Shown piece after piece: positions 1 through 11,517 of a DNA stretch of 64,000 nucleotides (position 1 is the first letter of the stretch; each line of letters opens with the position of its first letter). Position numbers and translations under genes: made by a program. Below the pieces are notes generated by a model that was not told the origin of the DNA, did not search any database, and worked only from the letters and a program-made list of their open reading frames with translations. Source of the stretch: Chimonanthus salicifolius (Eukaryota > Streptophyta > Magnoliopsida > Laurales > Calycanthaceae); NCBI GenBank assembly GCA_013350335.1, contig CM023540.1, positions 50,450,552-50,514,551 on the forward strand, given 5' to 3'.

Positions 1-199
1 CTTGTGACCAGGATAGGTCCTGAAATTTCAGGCGGCCGCTTATTTGGCCGGTCGCCTATTTGCCCTTAAGATAGGACCGCCCTGCTTGTGACTAACCCAA
101 TTGAAAAGGAAAAGTAAATGAGGTAGATGATGGAAAGTGAATCAGAAATGACATATTCACAACAAAAAGTACAATCGAAGGTATAGACAATGGTAGTAC

Positions 200-1203
200 C
201 AATGTTTTAAAATCCGATCCGTGGAGCGACTTGTTTTGGAGGAAGGGTGGGTTAAATAAAGTTCAACCGAGTAGACCCATAGTCAAACTCGGTCAAACCC
301 ATGCTATTAATATAATATTATAAATAATATTAAAATTATTAATTAAGATTTAATTGATAAGTTGAAATAATTTTTTAAACAACAATACATGCTATTTATT
401 TTATTTCTACACTACAAATGCATATTTAATATCTAACTCATTATTAATAATTCTAGAAATTTTATTGTTCTGTCATCATGATTTTATTTTAAAAATTGAA
501 GTTATCATCATCTATTATTTTTAAAAAATATAGAAAACTAAAAGTAGTTTTTAAATATGTCTTATTCATATTATTTAACTTTTTTTTAATTGATAGTCTA
601 TTATTTTTTTAGTTACACATGTATTTTTTCATTTTTATATTTTAATTACTTTTCATTTAATATAAATTTTCAAATTTGATAGAAAAACATAATCACAGTC
701 ATGTCATTTGATCAATGTGCTCATTCATGACTCATGAGACATCCAAGGTTCATGGTCATGAGTTCATGATTGAGTTCAAGGCTTCCATTTGTCATGACCC
801 CTTCTCACTCTCCACAGTGCTTGTCCCACATCGAAAATCTTGAAAAAATAAACACCGTCTAAGGCTATAAATATGGGCAACCTAAATATGAGAAACTTAC
901 CCAATTTTCAACCTCTTGATACTGAGATTTGTGGGCTGGACCATTTGGTCAATTTTATTAAATTTTACTATTTTTAAAGATTCTTATTTTAAAATTTTAA
1001 AATTATTTTGAAAAAAAAATTAAACGGTTTTGAGACGGGTCGGGTCAAGGTTTTATTTCAAAACCCAGTCAAACTCGCGAGTCTGACTGGGTTTTTGCGG
1101 GTTTTTGCATTGTTAAGGGTTTTCTAAAACTCGACTCGAGATGGAGCGGGTTATGGTTGAACCGGCGGTTCAACCATGGGTCGGGTCGGGTTTCAAAACA
1201 CTG
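200..1203. mobile_element. hAT-like non-autonomous DNA transposon
   Basis: The 1004-bp segment begins CAATGTTTTAAAATCC and ends with the imperfect inverse of it (GGGTTTCAAAACACTG), giving terminal inverted repeats of about 21 bp. It is bounded by a perfect 8-bp direct repeat, GGTAGTAC, at 192-199 and 1204-1211. An 8-bp target duplication with CA...TG ends is typical of the hAT superfamily. The outer 100 bp on each side are GC-richer and carry GGGTCGGGT-like direct and inverted motifs, and the centre is AT-rich. No transposase reading frame is visible, so mobilisation would need an enzyme from elsewhere. A related copy lies at 4164-8741. Superfamily assignment rests on ends and duplication length only. 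Confidence 0.8.
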
Positions 1204-1297
1204 GGTAGTACTAACAATCTAGTTTCGTAGGTCACAATTAATATGCTTGGATTACATTGTAAAGCATCATCATCATCCATCTCATATTCATTGGCTT

Positions 1298-1463
1298 CAG
1301 GGGTAAAAAAAAATTGGGATTTCTAAAATATCGACGTCTCGGTCATATCTCTCCTAATTTTTTTTTAAATCTCACTGTGTATCAGTAGATATCGACGAGA
1401 TCTTGGCTGAGATATTTTGGTGCTAAAAAAATCCAAACATATCGACTGAGATTTATACCCCTA
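1298..1463. mobile_element. Short MITE with perfect 8-bp target duplication
   Basis: A 166-bp insertion begins CAGGGGTAAAA and ends TTTATACCCCTA, so the ends are short inverted repeats. It is flanked on both sides by ATTGGCTT (1290-1297 and 1464-1471), a perfect 8-bp duplication. The interior repeats ATATCGAC/GATATCGACGAG-type motifs. The size, lack of coding capacity and 8-bp duplication fit a hAT-type MITE. Its family name is not known to me. Confidence 0.7.
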
Positions 1464-1471
1464 ATTGGCTT

Positions 1472-2207
1472 TTAGAAGGTGATGAGCTGTAAATTCAACA
1501 TAAATGCATGGTGAACATTTCAGTAGGCAGGGATGTGGTGAATGAGCCAAAGAAAAATACATACACATTTTCTAAAGATGGAAAGAAGATCGTCCTCTGA
1601 TCTATGAAGCCTGAACCACCAGAACAGAAGATAAGATCGAACAAAATTAAAGAAGCTCTTCATGTTCAGGAAGGATTTTCTTCTATTTATTAATGTCTAC
1701 ATAAACTTAGAGAAAGAGCAGGAACTGTATATTGTTGATTTGATAGTTTCATATTTGTAGAAGCAATATTGAGGGAAGTAATTTAGGGTTTTAGATTTAT
1801 TGAATGGTTGAGATTAATTTTCAAGATTTAATAGTCATCTATTTGTGGATTGAAAATTTAGATCTAATTATCAAATTAGGAATTGGATGTATTTAGCTTG
1901 GTGATTTCTTAAAAAATTATTATTTAATTAAATTGGATCTATCAATTAAAGTATTGATTTAGATTTACATTTCAATTAGTTCAAATCAACTCTCCCTTCC
2001 TTCCTCTGCTGCCGAGCTGCAACAGTAAATAATTTAAAAATAATGATTTATTGTATTATTTTTATTTGATTGATCCTACCCAATGCATCATCATCTAATA
2101 ATTTAAAAATTAAAATTTGGAAAAAAAAAAACACAATTACTCAAACTTACATCATGGAAGAAAATGCAAGAAATACAAGACACATTTTAAAACATCAATC
2201 ATGCAAG
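1472..2207. other. AT-rich intergenic DNA, nothing recognised
   Basis: This is low-complexity AT-rich sequence with scattered stops in all frames. No element ends, tRNA-like boxes or protein similarity are visible. Confidence 0.6.
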
Positions 2208-2372
2208 ACCCACATGGGTGTAGTTTAACTGGTTGCCTCCCGTCTTAGGAAGCTGGAGGTTCCGAGTTCGAGCTCCCATGGCCTAATCTTGGTATGTTCT
2301 AGAGGTAGTAGACTCACCCATGGAGATTTTACGGTGAGTATCCTGCGGTTTTCTACACGTAAATTCAAAAAA
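2208..2372 (+). mobile_element. tRNA-derived SINE (Au-like)
   Basis: The element starts near ACCCACATGGGTGTAG. It has a pol III A box (TAGTTTAACTGG, 2221-2232) and a B box (CCGAGTTCGAGCTCC, about 2262-2276), followed by a tRNA-unrelated body and a short A-rich end. A second copy at 3550-3719 on the opposite strand shares the same head, boxes and order, so this is a repeat family and not a tRNA gene. The family resembles Au-type plant SINEs by its GGGTGTAG head (from memory). I found no convincing target duplication. Confidence 0.65.
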
Positions 2373-2407
2373 GAAAAACAGTAAATAAGAAAAATAAAAA
2401 ATTACAG

Positions 2408-3392
2408 TCACTTGAAAGCTAGACCAGATCCTTCGAAATGGCGCTCTTCGATCTGATCTATTTGTTCCATCATCTCAGCCGTCAGATAGTTCACTGAATC
2501 TCCCACCTTCCCTTGCCTGAAATACATATTAGCGTCTACACCACTGCTTATTTTCCCACTCTTATTCACTTCTAAATTGCTCAAATTTTCAAAACTACAA
2601 AGCCTTGATATTCTGTCCACCACCCTCTCCGACTCTTCTTTTGTAGAGAAGGGACAACCCAAGAAACGAGCCATCCTTCTCAAGTGATGTTGAGGGTCTG
2701 CCTTCATTTCTTCGTACATGAGAAACAACACCTTCTCTGCTCTCTCTGCTTTCTCTCCAACGCACCAACACATGTTCCCAATGAGGGCCAAACAAGGAGA
2801 CTCCTCCACAAAACTTGTCCAAGGCCTCTTTTATGTCAATGGGTCTTTGATCTTCTGTTCGGAACTTGTCCAAGAAATGCCACAGAGAAATGAATGTATC
2901 TCTCGGATTCCGGCATATGTAGATGACCCGACAACCCGGTTCTATCACAGATCTCGGAAGCGACGTGTATGGAACGTGTGATTGGAAGATCCTTGGGGAA
3001 GGAATATTGGTTAGATCAGGTATCCGGTTGGATGCATAGAGATCAAACTCTAAGTTGGGGATGAGGTCATGGGGATTGGTGGTGAGCAAAGGATGCTGCG
3101 AGTAGTCGTAGTGGGTGCGGTTGGCGACGGCGAAGAATGAGTGCCTTCGTCCAAGTGGTGCCGGTTTTAGGAGCAGAGAGCAAGAGTTGATCAGTCTCTT
3201 GAGCTAGGAAGTGTGTTTGGATTGCCAATAGGATTGTACAATATTTTGAGAGTACCAGTGGCCTTGATATTGATAGAGGTCGAACAACCCATTGTTCTCT
3301 TTTGGAACAGAGAAACTCAATTCCTTGCATTCTTCACTACCAACTTCATCAGTGAAATGTGGATTTCCCACTGAAATGACTTAGATCTTGTT
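2408..3392 (-). pseudogene. Broken cytosolic sulfotransferase (SOT) copy
   Basis: Three reading frames read in order resemble a plant cytosolic sulfotransferase, a soluble enzyme family that moves sulfate from PAPS to small acceptors. Visible family features are an N-terminal YQGHWYS-type segment (about 3250), the 5'-phosphosulfate loop APKTGTTWTKAL (about 3140-3170), the 3'-phosphate-binding region CRVIYICRNPRDTF (about 2900-2940), and a C-terminal tail with a decayed RKGxxGDWKNxFT motif, read here as FRQGKVGDSVNYLT. Frame changes occur near 3200, near 3130 (one extra base) and near 2760 (about two bases lost). No in-frame start ATG is clear at the 5' end. The full-length family is about 320-350 residues, and this copy spans most of it. 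It is very unlikely to make an enzyme. SINEs flank it on both sides. Confidence 0.85.
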
Positions 3393-3549
3393 TGCAGCAT
3401 ATGAGTCGGTTTTGCGTATTTATACTGAAAAAGTGTAACAGGGGTTGTGGGTCCTGCATGACTCCAAGCTGGAGTTGTGTGCACCGTAAAAAATGCCGTT
3501 CTCGGATATTAACACGATAGGTAATATCAGAATATTTTTAAATTCTCTC

Positions 3550-3719
3550 TCTTTTTTTTGTAATTTAGGTGTGAGATCGTGGGATATCCAACGTAAAACT
3601 CCCACGGGTGGACCCCTACCCCTAAGGTACACCAAGGTTAGGCCACTGGAGACTCGATCCCGTGACCTCCCGCTTCTTGAAGGTGGAGAGGTAACCAGCT
3701 GAGCTACACCCATGTGGGT
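3550..3719 (-). mobile_element. tRNA-derived SINE, inverted relative to the first
   Basis: Read on the minus strand, it opens AACCCACATGGGTGTAGC. The A box TAGCTCAGCTGG (plus-strand 3695-3706) and the B box GGATCGAGTCTCC (plus-strand 3648-3660) are better preserved than in the copy at 2208. It ends in an A-rich tract (the T-run near 3550 on the plus strand). A functional tRNA is rejected because the cloverleaf is not completed and the body continues about 90 bp past the B box. Confidence 0.7.
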
Positions 3720-4163
3720 TTTTTCTTATTATGAGAGAGAAACAGCGAAAGGAAAGAAATTCTCATATTTTCATCAGGGAACTAATGGAAAAACTCGTAG
3801 AATATAATATTTAAATAAAAATATAATAAATGAAAATATTAATAATATGAAATTTGCTGAGAATTTATCGAGATATTATTGCATTTTTAACGTGATTTTA
3901 TGAGAAATTTACCGTTGTGTCGATAAATACCCATTATTAACTCAGTAATGATATTTTACTATAAAAATGTAGTAAATTTGAAAATATCACTGATATTTGT
4001 GGCATTGGTTGCGAGCCGGGCATTGGACTCAGCTTTTCTCGTCTCTACCGTGTAGTATAGAGTAGAGTCTATTTGACCAACGTGTTTATACTTCTGAGAG
4101 TACCCAATTAATCCTCAAAGTATGTGAAGTCTATTTAAGCACGCGCTCGGTAACTCTAATGGA
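3720..4163. other. AT-rich intergenic DNA, nothing recognised
   Basis: No coding similarity or element ends are visible. The last 8 bp (4156-4163, CTAATGGA) are the left target duplication of the next hAT-like element. Confidence 0.6.
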
Positions 4164-5458
4164 CAATGTTTTAAAAATCGACCCGTGGAGCGACCCGTCT
4201 TGGAGAAAGGGTGGGTTAAATAAGGTTCAATCGGGTTGACCCAAAGTCAAACCCGCACATGAATATTATATTATAATGGTATTAAATTATTATTTAATGT
4301 TTAATTGATGAGTTGAAATAAAATTTTAAGTATTTTTTTTTGAAAAATTAAAATGTGACTTTTACTAGTAAAATCAAGTGACTAAAAATTGAATTATAAG
4401 TTTAAAGTTTGATCTACTTGTGTCTTACCATATCTAATTTTAATTTAACATTATTTTTTAATGAATCATCTTTAAATAATTAAATAGAAAGAAAATGCAC
4501 GAGATGTAATCATATATATATATATGACGATTAATTAGATGGAAAAAATATTTTTAAGGTCTTTCATTTGATGTAAATTTATGAACATATAATTTAAATA
4601 AAAAATATTTATATTCCTATTTAAAAGTTAAACGGGTGTATAGTCAAGTTGGACCAAGTATTACGAAATTATTTAAGTTAGGTCAAGTTAAAACTACTTG
4701 ATTGTAATACCCCGCCCTTCTTGCATCGAAAATCAGAGTCTATTTTTTTTTTTTAAATATCAGAGTGAGCAAGAGCGGAATGTCACGACGCGAGCTAAGT
4801 CCGAATTTCCAAAGTCCGACCTTTAACTGGCCAAACCTATGTGTGCATGGACCAAGTCCAAGAAAACAGTTCACACATAGCAATACGATACACATGCGGA
4901 ATAAGAATCATAACATGCGGAATATAATAGAACCAAGTTCCATTCCATTGATAGCAAAGTACTTAGTCAATAAATCACATTAATCATTATCCAAATAAAA
5001 CATCCAACCATAGCAAATTCAACTAAGTTATTACAATCTGAATTCTAGATACTCAAATACAAGTTCCCGGAGTATCTTAAACAAAATATAAAACTAAAAG
5101 CGTTCCAAGCTCCTATGCTTATCCCTTTCCGCTTTCAGCGCTTTCCTCGTTTCCTGCATCATCCACTAAAGAGTAGAAGTAGGGCGTTAGTAGAACGAGC
5201 CCAGTAGGTATTCCAGTTAGGGCTAACACATGGGTTAGTACCAAAAATTCAGATATAATATATAACAAAACCAGTTATAATAAATCACGACATACTTATA
5301 AAACATCGTATCCAAAACAGTGTATGATAATAGAGATCCAATCATACTGATAAAAACCAAAACCTTGCATGATAATAAAAATCATAATCATGTCGATTCA
5401 ATGCCATGCCATGATATCATATGCAATGAGTCCCACCCATCGCAAACACATAGGTATA

Positions 5459-5660
5459 CTCTTGATGGAATTCTCCTCATCAAGGTATCTTCCTTGTGGA
5501 ATGCTCATCACCAAGGTCTTCTCTCTTGATGGAATTCTCCTCATCAAGGTATTCCTCCTGGTGGAATGCTCATCACCAAGGTCTTCTTCTCTTGATGGAA
5601 TTCTCCTCATTAAGGTATCCTCTTGGTGGAATTCTCATCACCAAGGTATTCCCCACAGTT
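5459..5660. repeat. Minisatellite of hairpin units inside LTR
   Basis: About three tandem units of roughly 65 bp. Each contains CTTGATGGAATTCTC...CATCAAGG followed by CTTGGTGGAATGCTCATCACC-type sequence, so every unit holds two small inverted repeats. The array lies about 750 bp from the LTR terminus, the same place where the other chromovirus LTRs here carry different minisatellites. Confidence 0.7.
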
Positions 5661-6764
5661 GCCTTAAGGACATTCCGACGGAGTGTGGGCTCCAGTTACC
5701 TATCATCCCTCCCATGCCATGCATGAGATGCAAGTGCCAACATGCTATGCAGAAACACAAATCATAGCATTTAAAACTCACATTTAAAACACATGCTATT
5801 TTATCATATAAACATAGCATTTAAAATCACAATTTGAAACATATGCTTTGCAACATAAATTCATCAAAATAAGATAAAACAATTGTACATAAACCCATGG
5901 TTTCAAAGAGGTGGAATCCTACCAAAGACCGCTACGTGTCCTTGCGTCTTACGTCCGGTAACCGCTCACGATTGTAAACACCTTGTGAGGTCCCGTTACC
6001 TTATAATGCAATAAACAATCAAAATCAAGTCCCACTTGTTTCAAAAAAAATTTAAGTCCATAAACCAATCCCCATGGTTTATCATTTTTTCAGCGGATAT
6101 TACCAAATTGCCATTGGTCTAATCTTTAATTAATAATTCATTTATTTAATCCAACATACATAACCCTATGTTCATCAAAACAATCCCCATGGGATTTGGC
6201 CACACACCATGGCCAAACCCATGGTCCCTTATTTTCACTTAATTACCAAAATGCCATCCACGGCTGTCATTCCATAATCCAATCCTTTCAATCATTAAAA
6301 TTTGCTTAAGTTCATGTTTGATCCACAAACCATCTCATGGGGTTCGGCCATGATGATCCTTCACTTTTGCGTATACTTTCAACATTGCCATTCATGGTAC
6401 TTCATTCATTTCAATCTAGCATAATTAGACCCTAAGTCCAAGAATGATCCATAAATAATTCATTCACCATTTATGTCCATAAAGAACCTCATGGGTTCGG
6501 CCATACATCATGGCCGAACCCATGATCTTTCATTTTAGCCTTTAATTACAACTTTGCCATTATTAGAAAATTCCATAATTAGCAAATCCAAAATTAGAAG
6601 TTTCATAAATAGAAACTCCGTAAATTTAATATCGATCCTTCCATAATTAGAAGCTTTCCAATTTAATCTCCCCTTCCATAATTAGAGACTTACCAATTTA
6701 ATTTCCACCTTCCAAAGGGTACGGAACGCTTTCAATACAAAGAAAGGGTCATTTCAAAGGATAT

Positions 6765-6892
6765 TACGGAACCGAACGATCCAGTTTGTCAAAGTGGTAT
6801 GGGATCGATGTGGCATTAAGGAAGCCACATGGGAACTCGAGTTGGAAATGAGGACAGGTCATCCCGAGCTATTTATGTAAATGTTTAAAACC
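6765..6892 (+). pseudogene. Chromodomain-like C-terminal tail of gypsy integrase
   Basis: One frame reads NRTIQFVKVVWDR, then EATWELE and GHPELFM before a TAA stop at 6890-6892. This matches the end of the polyprotein at 58345-58764 on the other strand. Such tails close the integrase of Tekay/Del chromoviruses and are thought to help choose insertion sites through chromatin marks. The coding sequence starts abruptly at the breakpoint with the reversed LTR. The rest of gag-pol is absent. The polypurine tract and LTR follow directly, as expected for an element 3' end. Confidence 0.75.
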
Positions 6893-6941
6893 CTGCTTCA
6901 CTCGATTTTCGGGACTGAAAATTTTAAAAAGAGGGTTGTAT

Positions 6942-7532
6942 TGTAATACCCCGGTTTTTCATATTATCAATATTTACGGTTTTTGCCACTTAATTTGTGA
7001 ACTACTAGTGATGGATCTTAAATTGGGTAAAGTGTTGGGTCAATGCCCAATTTAGACCCAACGGTTTTGGAATTGTTTTCAATAAAAAATTAAATGGGTT
7101 GAATTTAATTGGTAATGCAATATATATAAATAAAGGATTTGAATTAATTTCATGCGCATGAAAGATTTTGGGACCGGTTCCAAAATGGGCCACATGTTGG
7201 GATAAGATGTATTAGGCAATGGCATCCGATTATCTAAACCAAATGAGGAAGTTATCTAATCTAAAGAGATATGCGCATGAAATACTAGAATATCTTAAAT
7301 AAAGGATTGAGATGTCTATAAATAAACATGAATAGCTTGGTCGCATGAAGAGATATGAATATCTAGGATCATTTTAAAAAGGGGGTCTTTCCCTTGATGA
7401 GAACTACATTTAGACAATTGTCAAATTGGAAGTTCGACTTAGGTCGCTTCGTGACATCACGCTCTTGCTCACTCTAATATTTAAAATAAAAATAGACTCT
7501 GATTTTCGATGCCAGAAGGGTGGGGTGTTACA
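6942..7532 (+). repeat. Internally deleted 3' LTR of chromovirus type
   Basis: It starts TGTAATACCCCGG right after a polypurine tract and ends GGGGTGTTACA. Only the first ~450 bp and last ~130 bp of a normally 3-4 kb LTR remain. The join appears to be near 7400. Confidence 0.7.
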
Positions 7533-8741
7533 TTGATACCACATCTTCACTGGACTAAATTCCTAAATAAGCCATTTTAATCTAAATATTCTTCTCAAGT
7601 TATCTATATACCCTAATATTGTCCTCCTAATTGGTCAAACCAAATAATATGAATCCATAAATTTTTTTGAGGAAATCTATTTAGACAAATAAAGAATTCA
7701 ATATATTTTCTAAATGATATACCAAAAATAATTGTTTATTTTTATTAATTGATTAAAAGATGGTAATGTTTAGCTCACAATAACGATTTTAGATGGGAAT
7801 ATTAACAGTTGAAATTTAATTGTAATCATGTCATTATTTCTCCACTTCAATTTTTCTTTTTATATAATTTTTTTTTATATACTAATGTGAGAGAGTGCGT
7901 TAAAACTTTCTAATCATAAAAATATAATTAATTTCTATTTTTAGTATTTTTATATGAAATTCTCATATTTTACAATAATACAATAAGAGTAGACCATTAC
8001 CTTCAAATTCATCAAATCTTATCTTCAAAACTTTTTTTCCAATTTTTTACACATATTTATCTATTTTTAATATTAGTATGAAAAAGATAGATTAAAATTT
8101 TTATATGCACTTAATTAAAATTTTAAATTTCTTATTCTTATTTTAACCTTTTTTCACAAAAAAAAATATATATTTGAATTTGAAAAGTCATCTAATTAGC
8201 TATTTTACTCTAATAAATATCTAAAGTTATCCCTTTTACATTAATAAATATGTGAAAAATGTTTTTAAAAAAAAAAGTTAAGTCCAAAAACAACTGGATC
8301 ATATCCCAGCACTACACGTCTTCTGATTTCTCAAGAAACCCACGTGCTTATATTAGATTTTTTAAGAACCCATGCGCTAAGAAACTCTACAAAGGGATGA
8401 GTGAAAAACCCTACTCTCATTTCCTCCCTCATCCCTAACCTCACGCTGCAGCCTCTTCCTCATCCTTTCTTCTCATTCTGTTGTTTGACTCCCATAAGGA
8501 GTCCATCCCATTCCCTGTTGTGTATCAAGAGTATGTTCCCATTTCAGTTAGTTTTTTTTTTATATATATATATATTTTAAAAACAAGTTTTAGTTGCTAA
8601 TGTGTCACGGGTTTATATAATAAACCGGGTTGAACCACAGGTTGCAGAGGGTTTTAACTCAGATGGGTTTTAAACCTACCCGGGTCGATCATGGTCGAAA
8701 TGAAGGTTCACCCATAGGCCAGGCCGAGTTTGACAACATTG

Positions 8742-9045
8742 CTAATGGGAGTGGCCCTTTTGGGATGGAGTGGGAGTTGCTCTTTTCGGATGGGGTGGGA
8801 ATTAAACTTACCACTCCCGCTTTCAAAGATGGATTCTTGTCCATCACTTCAATCAAATCCATCCACCTAAGATCTAACCCAATTTGGAACCCAAACAACC
8901 CTATCTCAATATACACGATTTTGATACGTCACACACACACTTCACACGATTTTTGCAACTAAAGTTCTCCATGCATTTGACGAAAAATCGATCCAAGTTC
9001 ATTCCTAAAATCTCTAAACACCTCATCATCCCAATCTTTTCGACC
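8742..9045 (+). repeat. Target duplication, unassigned DNA and start of truncated LTR of element B
   Basis: After the hAT duplication (8742-8749) come about 150 bp I cannot assign. From about 8905 the sequence (ACACGATTTTG..., TTCTCCATGCATTTGAC, ATCTTTTCGACC) lines up with the minus-strand reading of the LTR at 9046-11517, so this is the surviving front of element B's first LTR. It is cut at 9045 by element A and resumes at 26006. The 5' portion of this LTR is missing. Confidence 0.5.
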
Positions 9046-11517
9046 TGTTGATGTGCAAATTTTACATTTATAATCTCTCAAGCACACGAACAATTTTATA
9101 GTATAGCAGTATGAGTGTAAAGTCGAACCCAAAAGAAATAAACAAAATATATGCTTAAATTAAATTAGTACCTTTAAAAATATGTAATCTTAAGAAATTT
9201 AATACATGGAATTACAATTTTAATTTAGATCTTAGAAAACCAAAGTTAACACCATTATTATCTAACTTATGAATTTAACAAGTCAAGAATCAAATCCTTC
9301 TTCTGTTTATTAAATTAGTGAAACATGAATATATAGTCCCATCTTAATTTAAATCACATGTTTTAAGATCGAAATATCATATCTCCAACCTTAGTTAAAG
9401 AATCTTTGGGAGAGAGAATTTTTTGTTACCAAGAATTAAATAATAGAGTACATGAACATACAAAAATAAAAACATGAAAAGAAATTGAACATTTAAAATA
9501 CAACAAACAAGCAAAGGAACTAACATAATAAAAGACTGGAAATAAAATTGCAAGTAAAATAAATGACAAAATTTAAAATTGCAGAATGTAAAGGGTGGTT
9601 GTTAGAATAAACCATTCATCACACAAGAAATATATAAACAAATACAAAACCTAGATCTGAAATTCAATGCAAGAATTCAAAAATCAATTTACACCATTTA
9701 ATTAAAGTTCATAATCTTTAATCTAGTTAAAGTTTAGTTCTTAGATTCAATAGTTACAACCTAAGTCCTTTTAATTAAACAATGAATACAAATTTAAAAT
9801 TAAATCAAAAGAGAACATAAAAAAAAAATCTTGTATTTATTTCATGAAGAATTTAGTACAGACATACATAAATTGAGAACAAAATAAACAAAATGGAGAC
9901 GTAAATTCATAACTCTCACTTGTAAAATCTTGTGGCGACTCATGTCTTCTTGTCTCTTGAACTTTTTTCCTCGGCCTGGGTCCTCTTGTGCTCCAGATCA
10001 AATTCGATTTTCATTGAGTGCTTCAGTGCTCTATTTATAGGCCTCGAGTTGGAACGGACGGTTGGGATTTAATCTTGGTTTAAGTTGATAGCTTGGATTG
10101 GATCTCATTTAGAAGTAATTGGAGGAGATTTTAAGATGAAAATGCTACGGTTACAAGGCATACACGAAATTAGGGTGGCTTGGCAAGGTGGCCAAGCAAT
10201 GGTGGAGAGAAGATAGAAATTTGGAGAGAAAAGATAGGGATTGGACTTGCTATGGGCGAATTTGACACATGGTGTTAGGGTTTTGTGCAAGCAATGCAAT
10301 GAATGTATAGGGATTGAAAGTTAGAATGAATGGATGAATGGATGATTGAGAGATGAAATGGCTAGGGTGTTGACTTATTGATATGCGCATGAGGTGGTGG
10401 AGAATGCAAAATCGTGTAAGAGTTGGAGAGATGATGATTGAGGTCGAAAAGATACTATGGAATGAATATTGATGGATTTTTGGTCAAGTACATGGAGAAT
10501 TTTACTTGCTAAAATCGTGTGTGATAAGGAGAGGATAAGGGATGAGGTGTTAATGACTTGTAAAATTCGAATGGATAGGTGGAGGATTGGAGAAAATCAG
10601 TGTGAGATGATGTTGCTTAGCTTGGGGTGCAAGTTAATCTAAATCTAGGGTTGAATAAGATGAATGGCTATGATTTCATGGACCTAAATCTAATAGGTTA
10701 GCTACTGGATGAATGACATAAATTTAAGAATGATAAAATGATGGATGGATGATTTTACTACAAATATTAATCTATATGATGGATGAATTGAATGACCTAG
10801 ATCTAATATGATGCATGTATGGTTTGGATTTGGTAGGTGGCTCTAGGGTTTTTCTATGGTTTATGAAATGAGATGAAGGGTTGAGATTGAATATGGAGAA
10901 TGAATGGTGTGGATGACACGCAAATGGACAAGGCTTTGGGCATGTGGATGGTTATGGACTTGGGTTTTGGACCTATAAATGAGCACATGGGCCCCCATTG
11001 GATCTTGGACTTAGCTTGAGCACTTGGACCTTTCTTGGACTTTGGAGTGCACATTGGCCTCGCCCATCTGTGATATGTGCATGGACTACCTGTGCCTGGC
11101 CCAATGATAGCCTGTGGAGTTTAGCTTGGCCCAATTAAAGTGGATTTCTGGCTCATTAATCTTGAAATTCAGCCTTTGCCTTTTGAATTGCAGGTTCTTT
11201 CTTCCGGAAATAAATGATTAACTTCACCACATTAAAATCTAAAATATTGATTTAATCTATACTCTCATAACTTGGATCTAGACTAACCAATTTATATAAA
11301 AATCCTAAAAGTGGAGTGAAATTAATCATAAAAATCCCAGGTGTTCTGAATTAAGCACCAAACTTACAATTATCCATTGTTTTGAGAGTATTATTCTGAA
11401 CTTTCCATTTTTATCTACATAACTAGAAAATGACATTAAGCACACGTGATATATACAAAATCAAGGCTAACTAGTCTAATAATCTGGGGTAAAAATGTAA
11501 TATTTCAGTGCTCAACA
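9046..11517 (-). repeat. 3' LTR of element A
   Basis: It is uninterrupted and about 2.47 kb. Landmarks shared with the right LTR include a minus-strand TATA box (CTATAAATAG, plus-strand 10031-10040) and the terminal CAGTGCTCAACA. Many scattered substitutions separate the two LTRs, so the insertion is not recent. Confidence 0.8.
10031..10040 (-). promoter_or_regulatory. Probable TATA box of the element A LTR
   Basis: CTATAAATAG on the minus strand. The same box occurs in the right LTR (about 16013-16022, minus) and, in plus orientation, in element B (26398-26407). Conservation at the matching LTR position supports a promoter role. The start site is not determinable here. Confidence 0.55.

Larger units (their letters stand above)
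4703..7532. mobile_element. Gypsy-derived insertion with opposed LTR ends
   Basis: Both termini are the same LTR 3' end. The left end (TGTAATACCCCGCCC onward) is that end reversed, and the right end (ending GGGGTGTTACA) is that end forward, so about 60 terminal bases are inverted copies. A perfect 5-bp duplication, TTGAT, flanks it (4698-4702 and 7533-7537). From the left come a minus-oriented LTR truncated at about 6720-6770, a plus-oriented chromodomain coding tail, a polypurine tract (AAAAAGAGGGTTGTAT, 6926-6941), and a plus-oriented LTR (6942-7532) with a large internal deletion. The family is the chromovirus type also seen at 54991. Confidence 0.75.
4164..8741. mobile_element. Second hAT-like element, interrupted by an LTR-derived insertion
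   Basis: The left end (CAATGTTTTAAAAATCGACC) matches the left end of the element at 200. The right end (GCCGAGTTTGACAACATTG, ending 8741) is the inverted counterpart. The flanking octamers are CTAATGGA (4156-4163) and CTAATGGG (8742-8749), a 7/8 target duplication. Subtracting the nested 4703-7532 insertion and its duplication leaves about 1.74 kb. The right part (7538-8600) is AT-rich and non-coding. The two halves were connected by matching end, duplication and nesting logic, not by alignment. Confidence 0.65.

Noticed and set aside
32..39. NotI site GCGGCCGC suggesting vector sequence
   Set aside because: No vector backbone is seen around it. One rare 8-mer can occur by chance.
2221..2276. 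tRNA gene from A and B boxes
   Set aside because: The cloverleaf is not completed and the body continues as in the second copy, so it is a SINE.
8335..8540. Promoter or first exon with a CACGTG-like box
   Set aside because: It lies inside the hAT-like element, and no downstream coding sequence supports a gene.
9044..9051. Element A starting at TGATG (9049)
   Set aside because: Starting at TGTTGATG (9046) gives symmetrical ends with GCTCAACA and a 4/5 duplication. The later start gives none.
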